Positions 1 through 5,915 of a stretch of 7,784 bases of DNA are shown here, piece after piece. The stretch is taken from contig JAFGIE010000233.1 of NCBI GenBank assembly GCA_016929775.1, positions 1 to 7,784 on the forward strand, given 5' to 3'. A program made the translations under genes and the position numbers. The notes under the pieces were generated by a model. That model saw only the letters and a program-made list of their open reading frames with translations, was not told the DNA's origin and did not search any database. Numbering within the stretch: the stretch's first letter is position 1; every line of letters begins with the position of its first letter. This stretch comes from Anaerolineae bacterium (GTDB taxonomy: Bacteria > Chloroflexota > Anaerolineae > JAFGEY01).

Positions 1-1
1 C

Positions 2-76
2 TCCCTGCGCTCTACTATTCTCAGTGGGCGCTTCGATTCGACTTGGGACCGCGTCTACAGCTCGCCCCAGAACTGA
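2..76 (+). CDS. Possible C-terminal tail of an upstream gene (partial, weak)
   Basis: The + strand frame starting at base 2 stays open from the window edge to a TGA at 74-76. It encodes about 24 residues ending in ...DRVYSSPQN. About three quarters of its codons end in G or C, somewhat more than in the frame starting at base 1, and it stops about 25 bases before the -35 element at 101. That fits the end of a gene preceding the ccm promoter. The stretch is far too short to identify, has no recognisable motif, and no terminator hairpin follows it. It may simply be non-coding. Confidence 0.2.
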   Translation, partial: SLRSTILSGRFDSTWDRVYSSPQN

Positions 77-100
77 AGGACGCCCCGTGCGCGCGAGCAT

Positions 101-129
101 TTGAAATGGCGTGTGTTCTCTGTTATACT
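101..129 (+). promoter_or_regulatory. Sigma70-type promoter of the ccm operon
   Basis: A TTGAAA -35 element (101-106) and a TATACT -10 element (124-129) are separated by exactly 17 bases. Each hexamer differs from the consensus at one position, and both lie in a locally AT-rich island within GC-rich sequence. Transcription would start near 136, leaving an untranslated leader of roughly 97 bases before ccmE. The position also argues against any ccmE start upstream of about 136. The sites are seen directly; promoter activity is inferred. Confidence 0.7.
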
Positions 130-150
130 CTTGCTTTGACGCGGCTTGGC

Positions 151-172
151 CCAGCCCGGGTGTGCGGGCTGG
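151..172 (+). other. Perfect inverted repeat (hairpin) in the ccmE leader
   Basis: CCAGCCCG (151-158) and CGGGCTGG (165-172) are perfect reverse complements separated by a 6-base loop (GGTGTG). They would form a stable 8-bp GC-rich stem beginning about 15 bases after the predicted transcription start. No T-run follows, so it does not look like an intrinsic terminator. It could stabilise the 5' end of the mRNA or be part of a larger leader fold, or, as DNA, be a dyad operator downstream of the promoter. Its role is unknown. Confidence 0.5.
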
Positions 173-179
173 ACGAGAG

Positions 180-218
180 GCTGCGCGGCGCAGGGGCTGC
201 GCGGCGCAGGGGCTGCGC
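180..218 (+). repeat. 16-bp direct tandem repeat, 2.4 copies, in the ccmE leader
   Basis: The unit GCTGCGCGGCGCAGGG occurs perfectly at 180-195 and 196-211, followed by a 7-base partial copy at 212-218. Each unit contains CTGCG and CGCAG arms, giving small hairpins within a unit (181-185 with 189-193; 197-201 with 205-209). It also allows alternative, mutually exclusive hairpins across unit borders: 188-193 with 197-202, and 204-209 with 213-218, each 6 bp with a GGG loop. The array ends 7 bases before the likely ccmE ribosome binding site (GGAG, 225-228). It lies in the untranslated leader, so copy-number changes would not shift a reading frame. Confidence 0.75.
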
Positions 219-233
219 ACTTGTGGAGTGGAC

Positions 234-665
234 ATGGTGGAGCCTGAGGACGTGGCGCGGGCGGCGGACAGGCGACGCCTGGGCGGCAAGGGGATGCGGT
301 TCCTGATCGGGGGGCTCGTCATCCTCGCGGCGCTCGGCTACCTGATCTACAGCGCCGCCAGCGGGTCGGCGGCGTACTATGTGACGATCGACGAGCTGGC
401 AGAGCAGGGGGCGGCGCGGCGCAACGTGCGCGTCGCGGGCTACGTCGTGGGAGAGAGCATTGTGTGGGAGGCGCGCGACATGCGCCTGCGGTTCGACATG
501 GTCGACGAGAGCGGGCGGCTGCCCGTCGTGTACAACGGCGCGCGCCCCGACATGTTCCGCGACGGCGCCGAGGTGGTGGTTGAGGGCAAGCTCGGCGAGG
601 AGGGCGTCTTTGAGGCGCGCAGCATGCTCCTCAAGTGTCCGTCCAAGTACGAGGAGGCGCAGTAG
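234..665 (+). CDS. ccmE: Cytochrome c maturation haem chaperone CcmE, cysteine (CxxxY) variant
   Basis: CcmE is a membrane-anchored periplasmic chaperone that receives haem from the CcmABCD complex, binds it covalently and hands it to CcmF. The 143-residue product has a short basic cytoplasmic N-terminus, one membrane segment (about 22-40) and a beta-barrel (OB-fold) domain including the family-typical stretch PDMFRDGAEVVVEGKL (105-120). The C-terminal motif that is normally HxxxY reads C135-P-S-K-Y139, so cysteine replaces the usual haem-attachment histidine; the tail ends 4 residues later. Cys135 is the only cysteine in the protein. The ATG at 234 was chosen because GGAG lies at 225-228 and the operon promoter's -10 element rules out a start as far upstream as 111. 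An internal ATG at 294 would lose the cytoplasmic N-terminus and has poorly spaced Shine-Dalgarno bases. Its stop directly abuts the ccmF start. Identity is near certain; the exact start is likely. Confidence 0.93.
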   Translation: MVEPEDVARAADRRRLGGKGMRFLIGGLVILAALGYLIYSAASGSAAYYVTIDELAEQGAARRNVRVAGYVVGESIVWEARDMRLRFDMVDESGRLPVVYNGARPDMFRDGAEVVVEGKLGEEGVFEARSMLLKCPSKYEEAQ

Positions 666-2645
666 ATGCCCGAGGTCGGCTACTGGAGCGTACTGCTGAC
701 CCTGCTGATCTCGGTCTACGCGGGGGGCGCCGCCCTGTGGGGCGCCCGCCGGCGAGACACGACGCTGTTGGAAAGCGCGCGCAACGCGGCGTTGGTGGCA
801 GGCGCCCTAGCGACCTTTGCCGCTGCCCTCCTCGTCTATGCGCTCCTCACGCACGAGTACACCCTCCGCTATGTCTACGCACACGTCAGCGATGCCCTGC
901 CGGCGGTCTTTACCCTTTCTGCGTTCTGGGCTGGGTCGGAGGGCTCGCTGCTGCTCTGGATGTGGTTGGTCGCGCTCCTCACGACTGGGCTCGTCCTCTG
1001 GCGCCGCGCCTGGGAGGCGCCCCGTGGCCCCTATCTCCTGGCAGTGATGGCGAGCACGCAGGCGTTCTTGGCCCTCGTCATGGTCGCGCTCTCGAACCCC
1101 TTTGCCACGTTGGGCTCGGCGCCGGTCGATGGGCAAGGACTCAACCCGCTGCTCCAGAACGTGTGGATGGTCGCACACCCGCCCGTGGTCTTTATGGGCT
1201 ATGCGGCGTACACGGTCCCCTTTGCCCTCGCCATCGCGGGCCTGGCGACGGGCCAGATGGGCGATCACTGGCTGACGGCGGTGCGCCGCTGGTCGCTCTT
1301 GGCTTGGCTGTTCCTGGGCAGCGGGATCCTGATGGGGGCGTGGTGGGCCTATCTCGAGCTGGGGTGGGGCGGCTACTGGGGCTGGGATCCGGTGGAGAAC
1401 TCGTCGCTGGTGCCCTGGCTGACCGGCACGGCGCTGCTCCACTCGCTGATGATGCAGCAGCGCCGCAACGCGTACCGGACGTGGAACCTGTGGCTGGTCG
1501 CGCTCACCTTTGCGTTCGTCCTGTTCGCGACCTTTGTCACGCGCAGCGGCGTGATCCAGTCCGTGCACGCCTTTGGGCGCTCGGCAATCGGCACCTCCTT
1601 CCTCCTCTTCATCGCCCTCTGCCTGATCGCGCTCGGCGTCCTGATCTGGCGCCGCCGGCAGACCTTGAGCGAGGAGTACGCGTACCGGTCTGTCCTCTCG
1701 CGCGAGGTGAGCCTGCTGGCGACTGTCCTGCTCATGCTCGGTGCTGCGCTCGTCGTCCTGCTGGGCACGCTCTTTCCCGCCCTGGCGGAGCTGGTGCAGG
1801 GCAGGCAAGCGGCGCTCGACGTCACATTCTACGAGCGCGCCGTGGGGCCCTTGGCGTTGGCCTTCACGGCGTTGATCGGCGTCTGCCCTTGGCTGGCGTG
1901 GGGCGGCACATCGGGCGCACGGCTGCGCCGCGACCTCCTCCCGGCGCTGGGCGCGGCGGCGGCGACGGCGGTCGTGCTTCCGATCGCCGGTGTGCGCGCG
2001 CCCGTAGCCGTCGTCGCCTTTGCCGTGTGTGCCTTTGTCGCCGTCTCGCTCCTGGGCACGTTCTACCGGGGCGCAGCGAACCGCGCCCGGTGTACCGGCG
2101 AGGCGCTGCCGCTGGCGTTCGCGCGCGCGATGGGCGAGCAGCACCGGCGCTACGGCGCGCACGTCGTCCACCTGGGGATCGTGCTGATCGCGCTCGGCGT
2201 GACGGGCTCGTCGGTCTACCAGGAGGAGGTCCAGATCGCCCTGGCGCCCGGCGAAGAGATGGAGGTGCAGGGCTATACGCTCGCCTACGAGGACCTGATC
2301 TCGGAAGAGCTGCCCGACCGGCAGCGATTCGTCGCCGTGGTGGGCGTGCGGCGCGGCGACCGGCAGGTGGTGACGCTGCGCCCGGAGAAGGCGTTTCACT
2401 GGAACATCGAGCAGTGGGTCACCGAGGTGGCGACCCGGTCTACGTTCGTGGAGGACCTCTACCTGATCCTCGCCGGTTTCGAGTCGGATGGGCTGATCAG
2501 CCTGCGTGTCTTGATCAACCCCCTCGTGATCTGGCTCTGGATCGGCGGCGGCATGCTGCTTGGCGGCGGCGTGATGGCGTGGTGGCCCAGTGGCGGAAAG
2601 GAGGTCGGCGATGACGCGCTCGGCGCGGATGCGGATCGCGCCTAG
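666..2645 (+). CDS. ccmF: Cytochrome c haem lyase subunit CcmF
   Basis: CcmF is the polytopic inner-membrane protein that takes haem from holo-CcmE and ligates it to CXXCH motifs of apocytochrome c. The 659-residue product is close to the usual family length (about 650). The periplasmic haem-handling WWD domain is clear at about 233-252 (WGGYWGWDPVENSSLVPWL). Four histidines match the conserved family positions: H171 (in AHPPVVFMGY) and H301 (in TRSGVIQSVHAF) flank the WWD domain, H259 (in ALLHS) follows it, and H503 (in GAHVVHLG) is the counterpart of the fourth. A periplasmic domain spans about 516-610, and a final membrane segment (about 618-639) precedes an 18-residue hydrophilic tail. 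The start ATG directly follows the ccmE stop, with GAGGAGG at 651-657 inside ccmE. The last 35 bases overlap the next gene, so translation is probably coupled on both sides. NrfE-type paralogues are similar, but the ccm context decides for CcmF. Confidence 0.96.
   Translation: MPEVGYWSVLLTLLISVYAGGAALWGARRRDTTLLESARNAALVAGALATFAAALLVYALLTHEYTLRYVYAHVSDALPAVFTLSAFWAGSEGSLLLWMWLVALLTTGLVLWRRAWEAPRGPYLLAVMASTQAFLALVMVALSNPFATLGSAPVDGQGLNPLLQNVWMVAHPPVVFMGYAAYTVPFALAIAGLATGQMGDHWLTAVRRWSLLAWLFLGSGILMGAWWAYLELGWGGYWGWDPVENSSLVPWLTGTALLHSLMMQQRRNAYRTWNLWLVALTFAFVLFATFVTRSGVIQSVHAFGRSAIGTSFLLFIALCLIALGVLIWRRRQTLSEEYAYRSVLSREVSLLATVLLMLGAALVVLLGTLFPALAELVQGRQAALDVTFYERAVGPLALAFTALIGVCPWLAWGGTSGARLRRDLLPALGAAAATAVVLPIAGVRAPVAVVAFAVCAFVAVSLLGTFYRGAANRARCTGEALPLAFARAMGEQHRRYGAHVVHLGIVLIALGVTGSSVYQEEVQIALAPGEEMEVQGYTLAYEDLISEELPDRQRFVAVVGVRRGDRQVVTLRPEKAFHWNIEQWVTEVATRSTFVEDLYLILAGFESDGLISLRVLINPLVIWLWIGGGMLLGGGVMAWWPSGGKEVGDDALGADADRA
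2597..2605 (+). promoter_or_regulatory. Strong ribosome binding site inside the 3' end of ccmF
   Basis: AAAGGAGGT is a near-perfect Shine-Dalgarno sequence placed 5 bases before ATG at 2611. It sets the start of the downstream gene at 2611 rather than at the in-frame GTG at 2590, and lets ribosomes initiate before they have finished translating ccmF. It is among the strongest ribosome binding sites in the window, suggesting the encoded protein is made in at least stoichiometric amounts with CcmF. Confidence 0.8.
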
Positions 2646-3642
2646 CCTGCTGGCGATCGCCCTGCTATGCGCCACGCTCGCCCCACCGGCGTGGGCGGAC
2701 GGCGCCGGGGCGATCTCGGGCGCCGTGCGCAACGGCACCTCGGGCGGCGGCGCCCCGGCGGGACTCGGCGTGACCTTGCGCGTCTTCCGAGGCATGGAAG
2801 AGCAGCCGCCGCGGACCGCGGTCACCGACGCCGAGGGTCGTTTCCGCTTCGAGGGGCTCGACGTCGGCGATGACTGGATCTACTTGGCGTGGGTGACGTA
2901 CGCCGACGTCGTCTATGCCAGTGGGCCGCTCTCGCTGGCAGCGGAAGAGCCGGTTCAGCAGATCGTCCTCTCTGTCTACGAGACAACCACCGACGCACGC
3001 ATCGCGCGCGTCGGGCGCGCGCACGTTTTCGTCACCGCTGCCGCAGACGGGCTGGCAGTCACAGAGCTGTACGTGTTCGAGAACGCCACCGACAGGACCT
3101 ACGTCGGCGTGGACGAGCTCGACGGGCGGCGCTGGACGGCGCGCTTTGAGCTGCCCGCTGCGAGCCGGGACCTGGTGCTCGACGATGGCGCTCTGGGCGC
3201 CCGGTTCCTGTCGATCGAGGGGGGATTCGTGGATACCGAGCCGCACTGGCCCGGGAGCACGCAGGTTCTCTACTCCTACGTGGTCGACTGTCCCGCCGGG
3301 GTGTGTGACCTGTCGCGCACGATCGCCCACCCGATCGCCGACATGAACGTCCTCGTCTCCGAGGTGGGGGCGGAGATCGAGAGCGAGCTGTTGGCCTTCC
3401 AGGGCACGCGCGAGGCGCAGGGAGGGTCGTACCTCAACTATGCCGCACACGAACTGCCAGCAGGGGTGCGGATCGACCTGATCGTGCGCTTTTCTGGCAC
3501 ATCGGCTGCGCCCGCGGCTTGGGCGCAGCTCGGGTCCTCGGGGCTGCCCTGGATGATCCTGATCACGGTACTGAGCGCGCTGCCGCTGATCTATCCCTTC
3601 TGGCGGCGGCGCGTGGCAGCTGCGGCGAGGCGGGAACCGTGA
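2611..3642 (+). CDS. Secreted, C-terminally anchored protein with a transthyretin/carboxypeptidase-regulatory-like domain
   Basis: The product is 343 residues and is not a classical Ccm component. It has a signal peptide (basic 1-10, hydrophobic about 11-24, probable cleavage after AWA at 27-29). Next comes an N-terminal beta-rich module (about 33-122) with the T-DAEGRFRFEGL pattern typical of carboxypeptidase-regulatory/transthyretin-like domains. A second region of about 130-300 residues has unassigned fold. One C-terminal membrane helix (about 312-330) is followed by a basic tail (WRRR). Topology is therefore periplasmic with a cytoplasmic C-terminus. The only two cysteines in the mature protein are C227 and C232 in CPAGVC (CX4C). 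The gene overlaps ccmF by 35 bases and ccmA by 4 (GTGA), so it is embedded in the operon. A role in cytochrome maturation, perhaps binding a partner, is inferred from context only. CcmH's LRCxxC motif is absent. Confidence 0.85.
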   Translation: MTRSARMRIAPSLLAIALLCATLAPPAWADGAGAISGAVRNGTSGGGAPAGLGVTLRVFRGMEEQPPRTAVTDAEGRFRFEGLDVGDDWIYLAWVTYADVVYASGPLSLAAEEPVQQIVLSVYETTTDARIARVGRAHVFVTAAADGLAVTELYVFENATDRTYVGVDELDGRRWTARFELPAASRDLVLDDGALGARFLSIEGGFVDTEPHWPGSTQVLYSYVVDCPAGVCDLSRTIAHPIADMNVLVSEVGAEIESELLAFQGTREAQGGSYLNYAAHELPAGVRIDLIVRFSGTSAAPAAWAQLGSSGLPWMILITVLSALPLIYPFWRRRVAAAARREP

Positions 3643-4349
3643 TCCGCATTCGCGGGTTGGTCAAGCGGTTTGGCGCGCGCTATGCTCTGCGCGGCGTGGA
3701 TCTGGACGTGGGGGCGGGCGAATGCCTGTCGCTGCTCGGCCCGAATGGCGCGGGCAAGACCACGCTGCTGCGCATCCTGGCGACGTTGAGCAAGCCTTCG
3801 CAGGGCAGCGTCCAGGTGGATGGACTGGACCTGGCGCACGACGCGGACGCGTTGCGGCGCCGCGTGGGGTTTCTGTCGCACCAACCGCTGCTCTACGCAG
3901 ACCTCTCGGGCGAGGAGAACCTGCGTTTCTACGGGCGGATGTACGATGTGCCCGACCTGGAGGGGCGCCTCTCCGCCCTGCTGGCGCAGGTGGGCCTGGA
4001 GCGGCATCGGGGCGACTTGGTGCGCACCTACTCGCGCGGCATGGCGCAGCGATTGGCGATCGCGCGCGCCTTTCTCCACGATCCGCCCCTGCTCCTCCTG
4101 GATGAGCCCTACACGGGCCTCGATCAACAGGCAGCGGGCATGCTGGACCGGGTGCTGTCCGAGGTGGGCATTGGCGCGCGCACCGTGCTCATGACCACGC
4201 ACGACCTGGAGCGCGGGCTGCGCGCTAGCCAACGCGTCGTCGTGCTCGCACGCGGGCAGGTCGTCTACCACATGGAGCGGGGCAACTGGGATGTGGAGCG
4301 GCTGCGGAAGGCCTATGCGGGCCAAATGCTCGACGGCGGGGTGGCGTGA
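3639..4349 (+). CDS. ccmA: Haem exporter ABC transporter ATPase CcmA
   Basis: CcmA is the cytoplasmic ATPase of CcmAB; its ATP hydrolysis releases holo-CcmE from the CcmC/CcmD complex. The 236-residue product has the expected order: Walker A GPNGAGKTT (34-42), Q-loop at Q82, ABC signature YSRGM (131-135), Walker B LLLLDEP (151-157), D-loop around GLD (160-162) and switch histidine H188. The signature departs from LSGGQ but keeps the central S-x-G. The GTG at 3639 gives the expected N-terminus (MIRIRGLVKRFG), overlaps the preceding stop as GTGA, and has GAGG at 3627-3630. An upstream extension to 3519 would lie wholly inside the preceding gene. The end overlaps ccmB by one base (TGATG). By sequence alone it could be another ABC-2 ATPase; the adjacent ccmB makes CcmA the clear call. 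Confidence 0.93.
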   Translation: MIRIRGLVKRFGARYALRGVDLDVGAGECLSLLGPNGAGKTTLLRILATLSKPSQGSVQVDGLDLAHDADALRRRVGFLSHQPLLYADLSGEENLRFYGRMYDVPDLEGRLSALLAQVGLERHRGDLVRTYSRGMAQRLAIARAFLHDPPLLLLDEPYTGLDQQAAGMLDRVLSEVGIGARTVLMTTHDLERGLRASQRVVVLARGQVVYHMERGNWDVERLRKAYAGQMLDGGVA

Positions 4350-5017
4350 TGGGCTTCTTGGGCAAGGTGTGGGCGATCGTGCTCAAGGACCTGTCGCTCG
4401 AGCGGCGCAGTCGCGAGATGCTCAGCTCGATGTCCATCTTTGGCCTGATCGTGGTCCTCGTGTTCAGCTTTTCCTTCGATCTGCGCGTTGGCGACATGGC
4501 CCAGGTCGCCCCGGGCGTCCTGTGGGTGGCGATCACGTTTGCCGGCATGCTGGGCCTCGGGCGCTCGTTCATCATGGAGCGCGACCAGGGCTGCCTGGAC
4601 GGACTGCTCCTCTGCCCGGTGGATCGCACCGTGCTCTATGTGGGCAAGATGCTCAGCAACTTGATCTTCATCACGCTCACCGAGGTCATACTCGTCCCTC
4701 TCTGCTTTGCCCTGTTCAACCTGCGCTTCGAGCTGCTGGTCTTGCCCGTGATCCTGTTGGGCACGCTTGGCTTTTCCGGCGTGGGGACGCTCGTCTCGGC
4801 GATGACGGTACACGCGCGCGCGCGGGAGGTCATGCTCCCGATCTTGCTCTTCCCGCTCGTCCTGCCCGCGCTGATCGCCGCGGTCAAGCTCACCGCAGGC
4901 CTCCTCGATGGGCAGCCGTGGGCCGAGATCGCGAACTGGGGGCGGCTGCTGGTGGTCTGGGACGTGGTCTTTGTGACGCTGGCGTACATCGGATTCGAGT
5001 ACGTGATCGAAGAGTAG
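4349..5017 (+). CDS. ccmB: Haem exporter ABC transporter permease CcmB
   Basis: CcmB is the integral membrane partner of CcmA. The 222-residue product matches the usual family length (about 220) and has about six hydrophobic segments (roughly 29-46, 57-72, 101-123, 129-152, 161-184, 199-217). Family-typical features are the early basic RRSRE (19-23) before the first helix, the ERDQGCLDGLLLCPVDR stretch (77-93) after the second, and the proline-rich LPILLFPLVLP (163-173). The ATG at 4349 forms a TGATG overlap with ccmA. A GTG one codon earlier (4346) is possible and would add one residue. With CcmC and CcmD it forms the complex that loads and releases CcmE. Confidence 0.93.
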   Translation: MGFLGKVWAIVLKDLSLERRSREMLSSMSIFGLIVVLVFSFSFDLRVGDMAQVAPGVLWVAITFAGMLGLGRSFIMERDQGCLDGLLLCPVDRTVLYVGKMLSNLIFITLTEVILVPLCFALFNLRFELLVLPVILLGTLGFSGVGTLVSAMTVHARAREVMLPILLFPLVLPALIAAVKLTAGLLDGQPWAEIANWGRLLVVWDVVFVTLAYIGFEYVIEE

Positions 5018-5055
5018 GACGCGCCGGGCGGGCGTGCGTGTCAGGCCCCGGCGTC
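5018..5055 (+). other. Imperfect inverted repeat in the ccmB-ccmC gap
   Basis: GACGC (5018-5022) pairs with GCGTC (5051-5055). After a 2-base bulge, CGGG (5025-5028) pairs with CCCG (5047-5050), giving about 9 GC-rich pairs around an 18-base loop. It begins immediately after the ccmB stop and ends 9 bases before the ccmC ribosome binding site (GGAGAGG, 5065-5071). No T-run follows, so it is not an intrinsic terminator. It sits in the only wide gap of the operon and could tune mRNA stability or the ratio of CcmB to CcmC. In GC-rich DNA such pairing can also arise by chance. Confidence 0.35.
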
Positions 5056-5075
5056 GATGTCTATGGAGAGGTCGG

Positions 5076-5750
5076 ATGAACCCAAGGTGGATCACGGGTG
5101 CGAGGCTGCTGTGGGCGGCGAGCGCCCTGTCCATGGGCGTGGCCCTGTTCCTGGTTTTCCTGGTCGCCCCGCGCGAGGCGGTGATGGGCGACGTGCAACG
5201 CGTGTTCTACTTTCACGTGCCCACAGCCTGGGTCGGCTACCTAGCCCTGTTCGTGTCGTTCACCGCCAGCGCCCTGTACCTGGTCCGCCGCGAGGCGCGC
5301 TGGGACCGGCTGGCGTCCTCTTCGGTCGAGATCGGCCTGCTGTTCATCACGCAGGGGATCATCACCGGCTCGGTGTGGGCCAAGGCGACGTGGGGCGTGT
5401 GGTGGACGTGGGAACCGCGCCTGACGACGAGCGCCGTGCTGTGGCTGATCTATGCCTCGTACCTGACCCTGCGGCGGGCGATGGAGGACCAGGGGCGCAG
5501 GGCACGCGTCGCGGCGGTGTACAGCATCCTGGGCTTTGTCGCCGTGCCCGTCAACTTGATGGCGATCCGCTGGTGGCGCACCGTGCACCCGCTCGTCTTT
5601 GAGGGCGGCGGCGCGAACCTCAGCCCGGCGATGCTGGGGGTGCTGGTTTTCTCGATCGTGACCTTTACCCTCTTTTACTGCGCCCTGCTCTCCTTCCGGC
5701 TGCGATTGGCCTGGTTGGAGGAGCGCGTGCAGCAGCTCAGGCAGTGGTAG
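5076..5750 (+). CDS. ccmC: Haem-handling membrane protein CcmC
   Basis: CcmC presents haem at the outer face of the membrane and is needed to attach it to CcmE. The 224-residue product has six membrane segments (about 9-31, 46-70, 87-103, 117-132, 147-165, 185-207). The periplasmic WWD-type motif lies at about 106-117 (WGVWWTWEPRLT), with glutamate E113 where the motif's aspartate is usual. The two expected haem-ligand histidines are present: H47 (in FYFHVPTAW) and H171 (in RTVHPL). The ATG at 5076 was chosen for its GGAGAGG ribosome binding site at 5065-5071; the in-frame GTG at 5034 would add an arginine-rich stretch with no family counterpart. The gene follows a 58-base gap after ccmB, and ccmD follows after 8 bases. 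Confidence 0.94.
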   Translation: MNPRWITGARLLWAASALSMGVALFLVFLVAPREAVMGDVQRVFYFHVPTAWVGYLALFVSFTASALYLVRREARWDRLASSSVEIGLLFITQGIITGSVWAKATWGVWWTWEPRLTTSAVLWLIYASYLTLRRAMEDQGRRARVAAVYSILGFVAVPVNLMAIRWWRTVHPLVFEGGGANLSPAMLGVLVFSIVTFTLFYCALLSFRLRLAWLEERVQQLRQW

Positions 5751-5758
5751 GAGGCGAC

Positions 5759-5896
5759 ATGGGGTACTTGTTTGGCGCGTATTTCGTGCTGTGGGCGCTG
5801 ACCTTTGGCTATCTCTGGACGCTGGGCGTCCGCCAACGCCGGCTCGAGCGTGAGCTGGCGTCGTTACAGTGCAACACGCCCCCCGATGCGGCCTGA
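5759..5896 (+). CDS. ccmD: Small haem exporter subunit CcmD
   Basis: This 45-codon gene is easily missed. Its product has one membrane helix (about 5-22) with aromatic residues at its start (GYLFGAYFVLWAL). A basic, potentially helical cytoplasmic tail follows (RQRRLERELASLQ, 25-37), and then a short loose end. This matches the CcmD pattern of a Y/W-rich helix followed by RxRRLxRELxxL. CcmD is a tiny subunit that helps release holo-CcmE from CcmABC. The ribosome binding site GGAGG (5750-5754) overlaps the last base of the ccmC stop, 4 bases before the ATG, and the position directly after ccmC is the conserved one. It has a single cysteine (C38) of no known significance. CcmD proteins are poorly conserved, so the call rests on pattern and position. 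Confidence 0.85.
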   Translation: MGYLFGAYFVLWALTFGYLWTLGVRQRRLERELASLQCNTPPDAA

Positions 5897-5915
5897 CGCG
5901 GGCGAGAGGCAGGTC

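Noticed and set aside
111..233. Upstream extension of ccmE to an ATG at 111
   Set aside because: The extension would start between the -35 and -10 elements, upstream of any transcript start, and would encode the tandem repeats ahead of the membrane anchor, unlike known CcmE proteins.
43..306. Open + strand frame across the promoter and leader
   Set aside because: It crosses the predicted promoter and the tandem repeats, begins with TTG lacking a ribosome binding site, and ends inside ccmE with no recognisable content.
635..2614. Long open frame (about 660 codons) on the + strand overlapping ccmF
   Set aside because: It is the out-of-frame shadow of ccmF in GC-rich DNA. The product is arginine-, proline- and glycine-rich without domains, whereas the ccmF frame has the WWD domain and conserved histidines.
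2652..2661. GGCGATCGCC palindrome, with similar CGATCG-containing words elsewhere
   Set aside because: Such words recur within coding sequence and fit GC-rich codon use (GCG ATC GCC); there is no ordered spacing suggesting a repeat family or binding array.
807..2825. Long open frame (about 670 codons) on the - strand opposite ccmF
   Set aside because: Antisense shadow of GC-rich coding sequence. The translation is low-complexity, rich in R, H, Q and D, with no recognisable domain or membrane pattern, and it crosses the ccmF/downstream-gene boundary.
3289..3306. CPAGVC considered as a CcmH-like LRCxxC or thioredoxin CxxC active site
   Set aside because: Spacing is four residues, not two, the LR before the first cysteine is absent, and there is no thioredoxin or CcmH fold around it. 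It is kept only as an unexplained cysteine pair.
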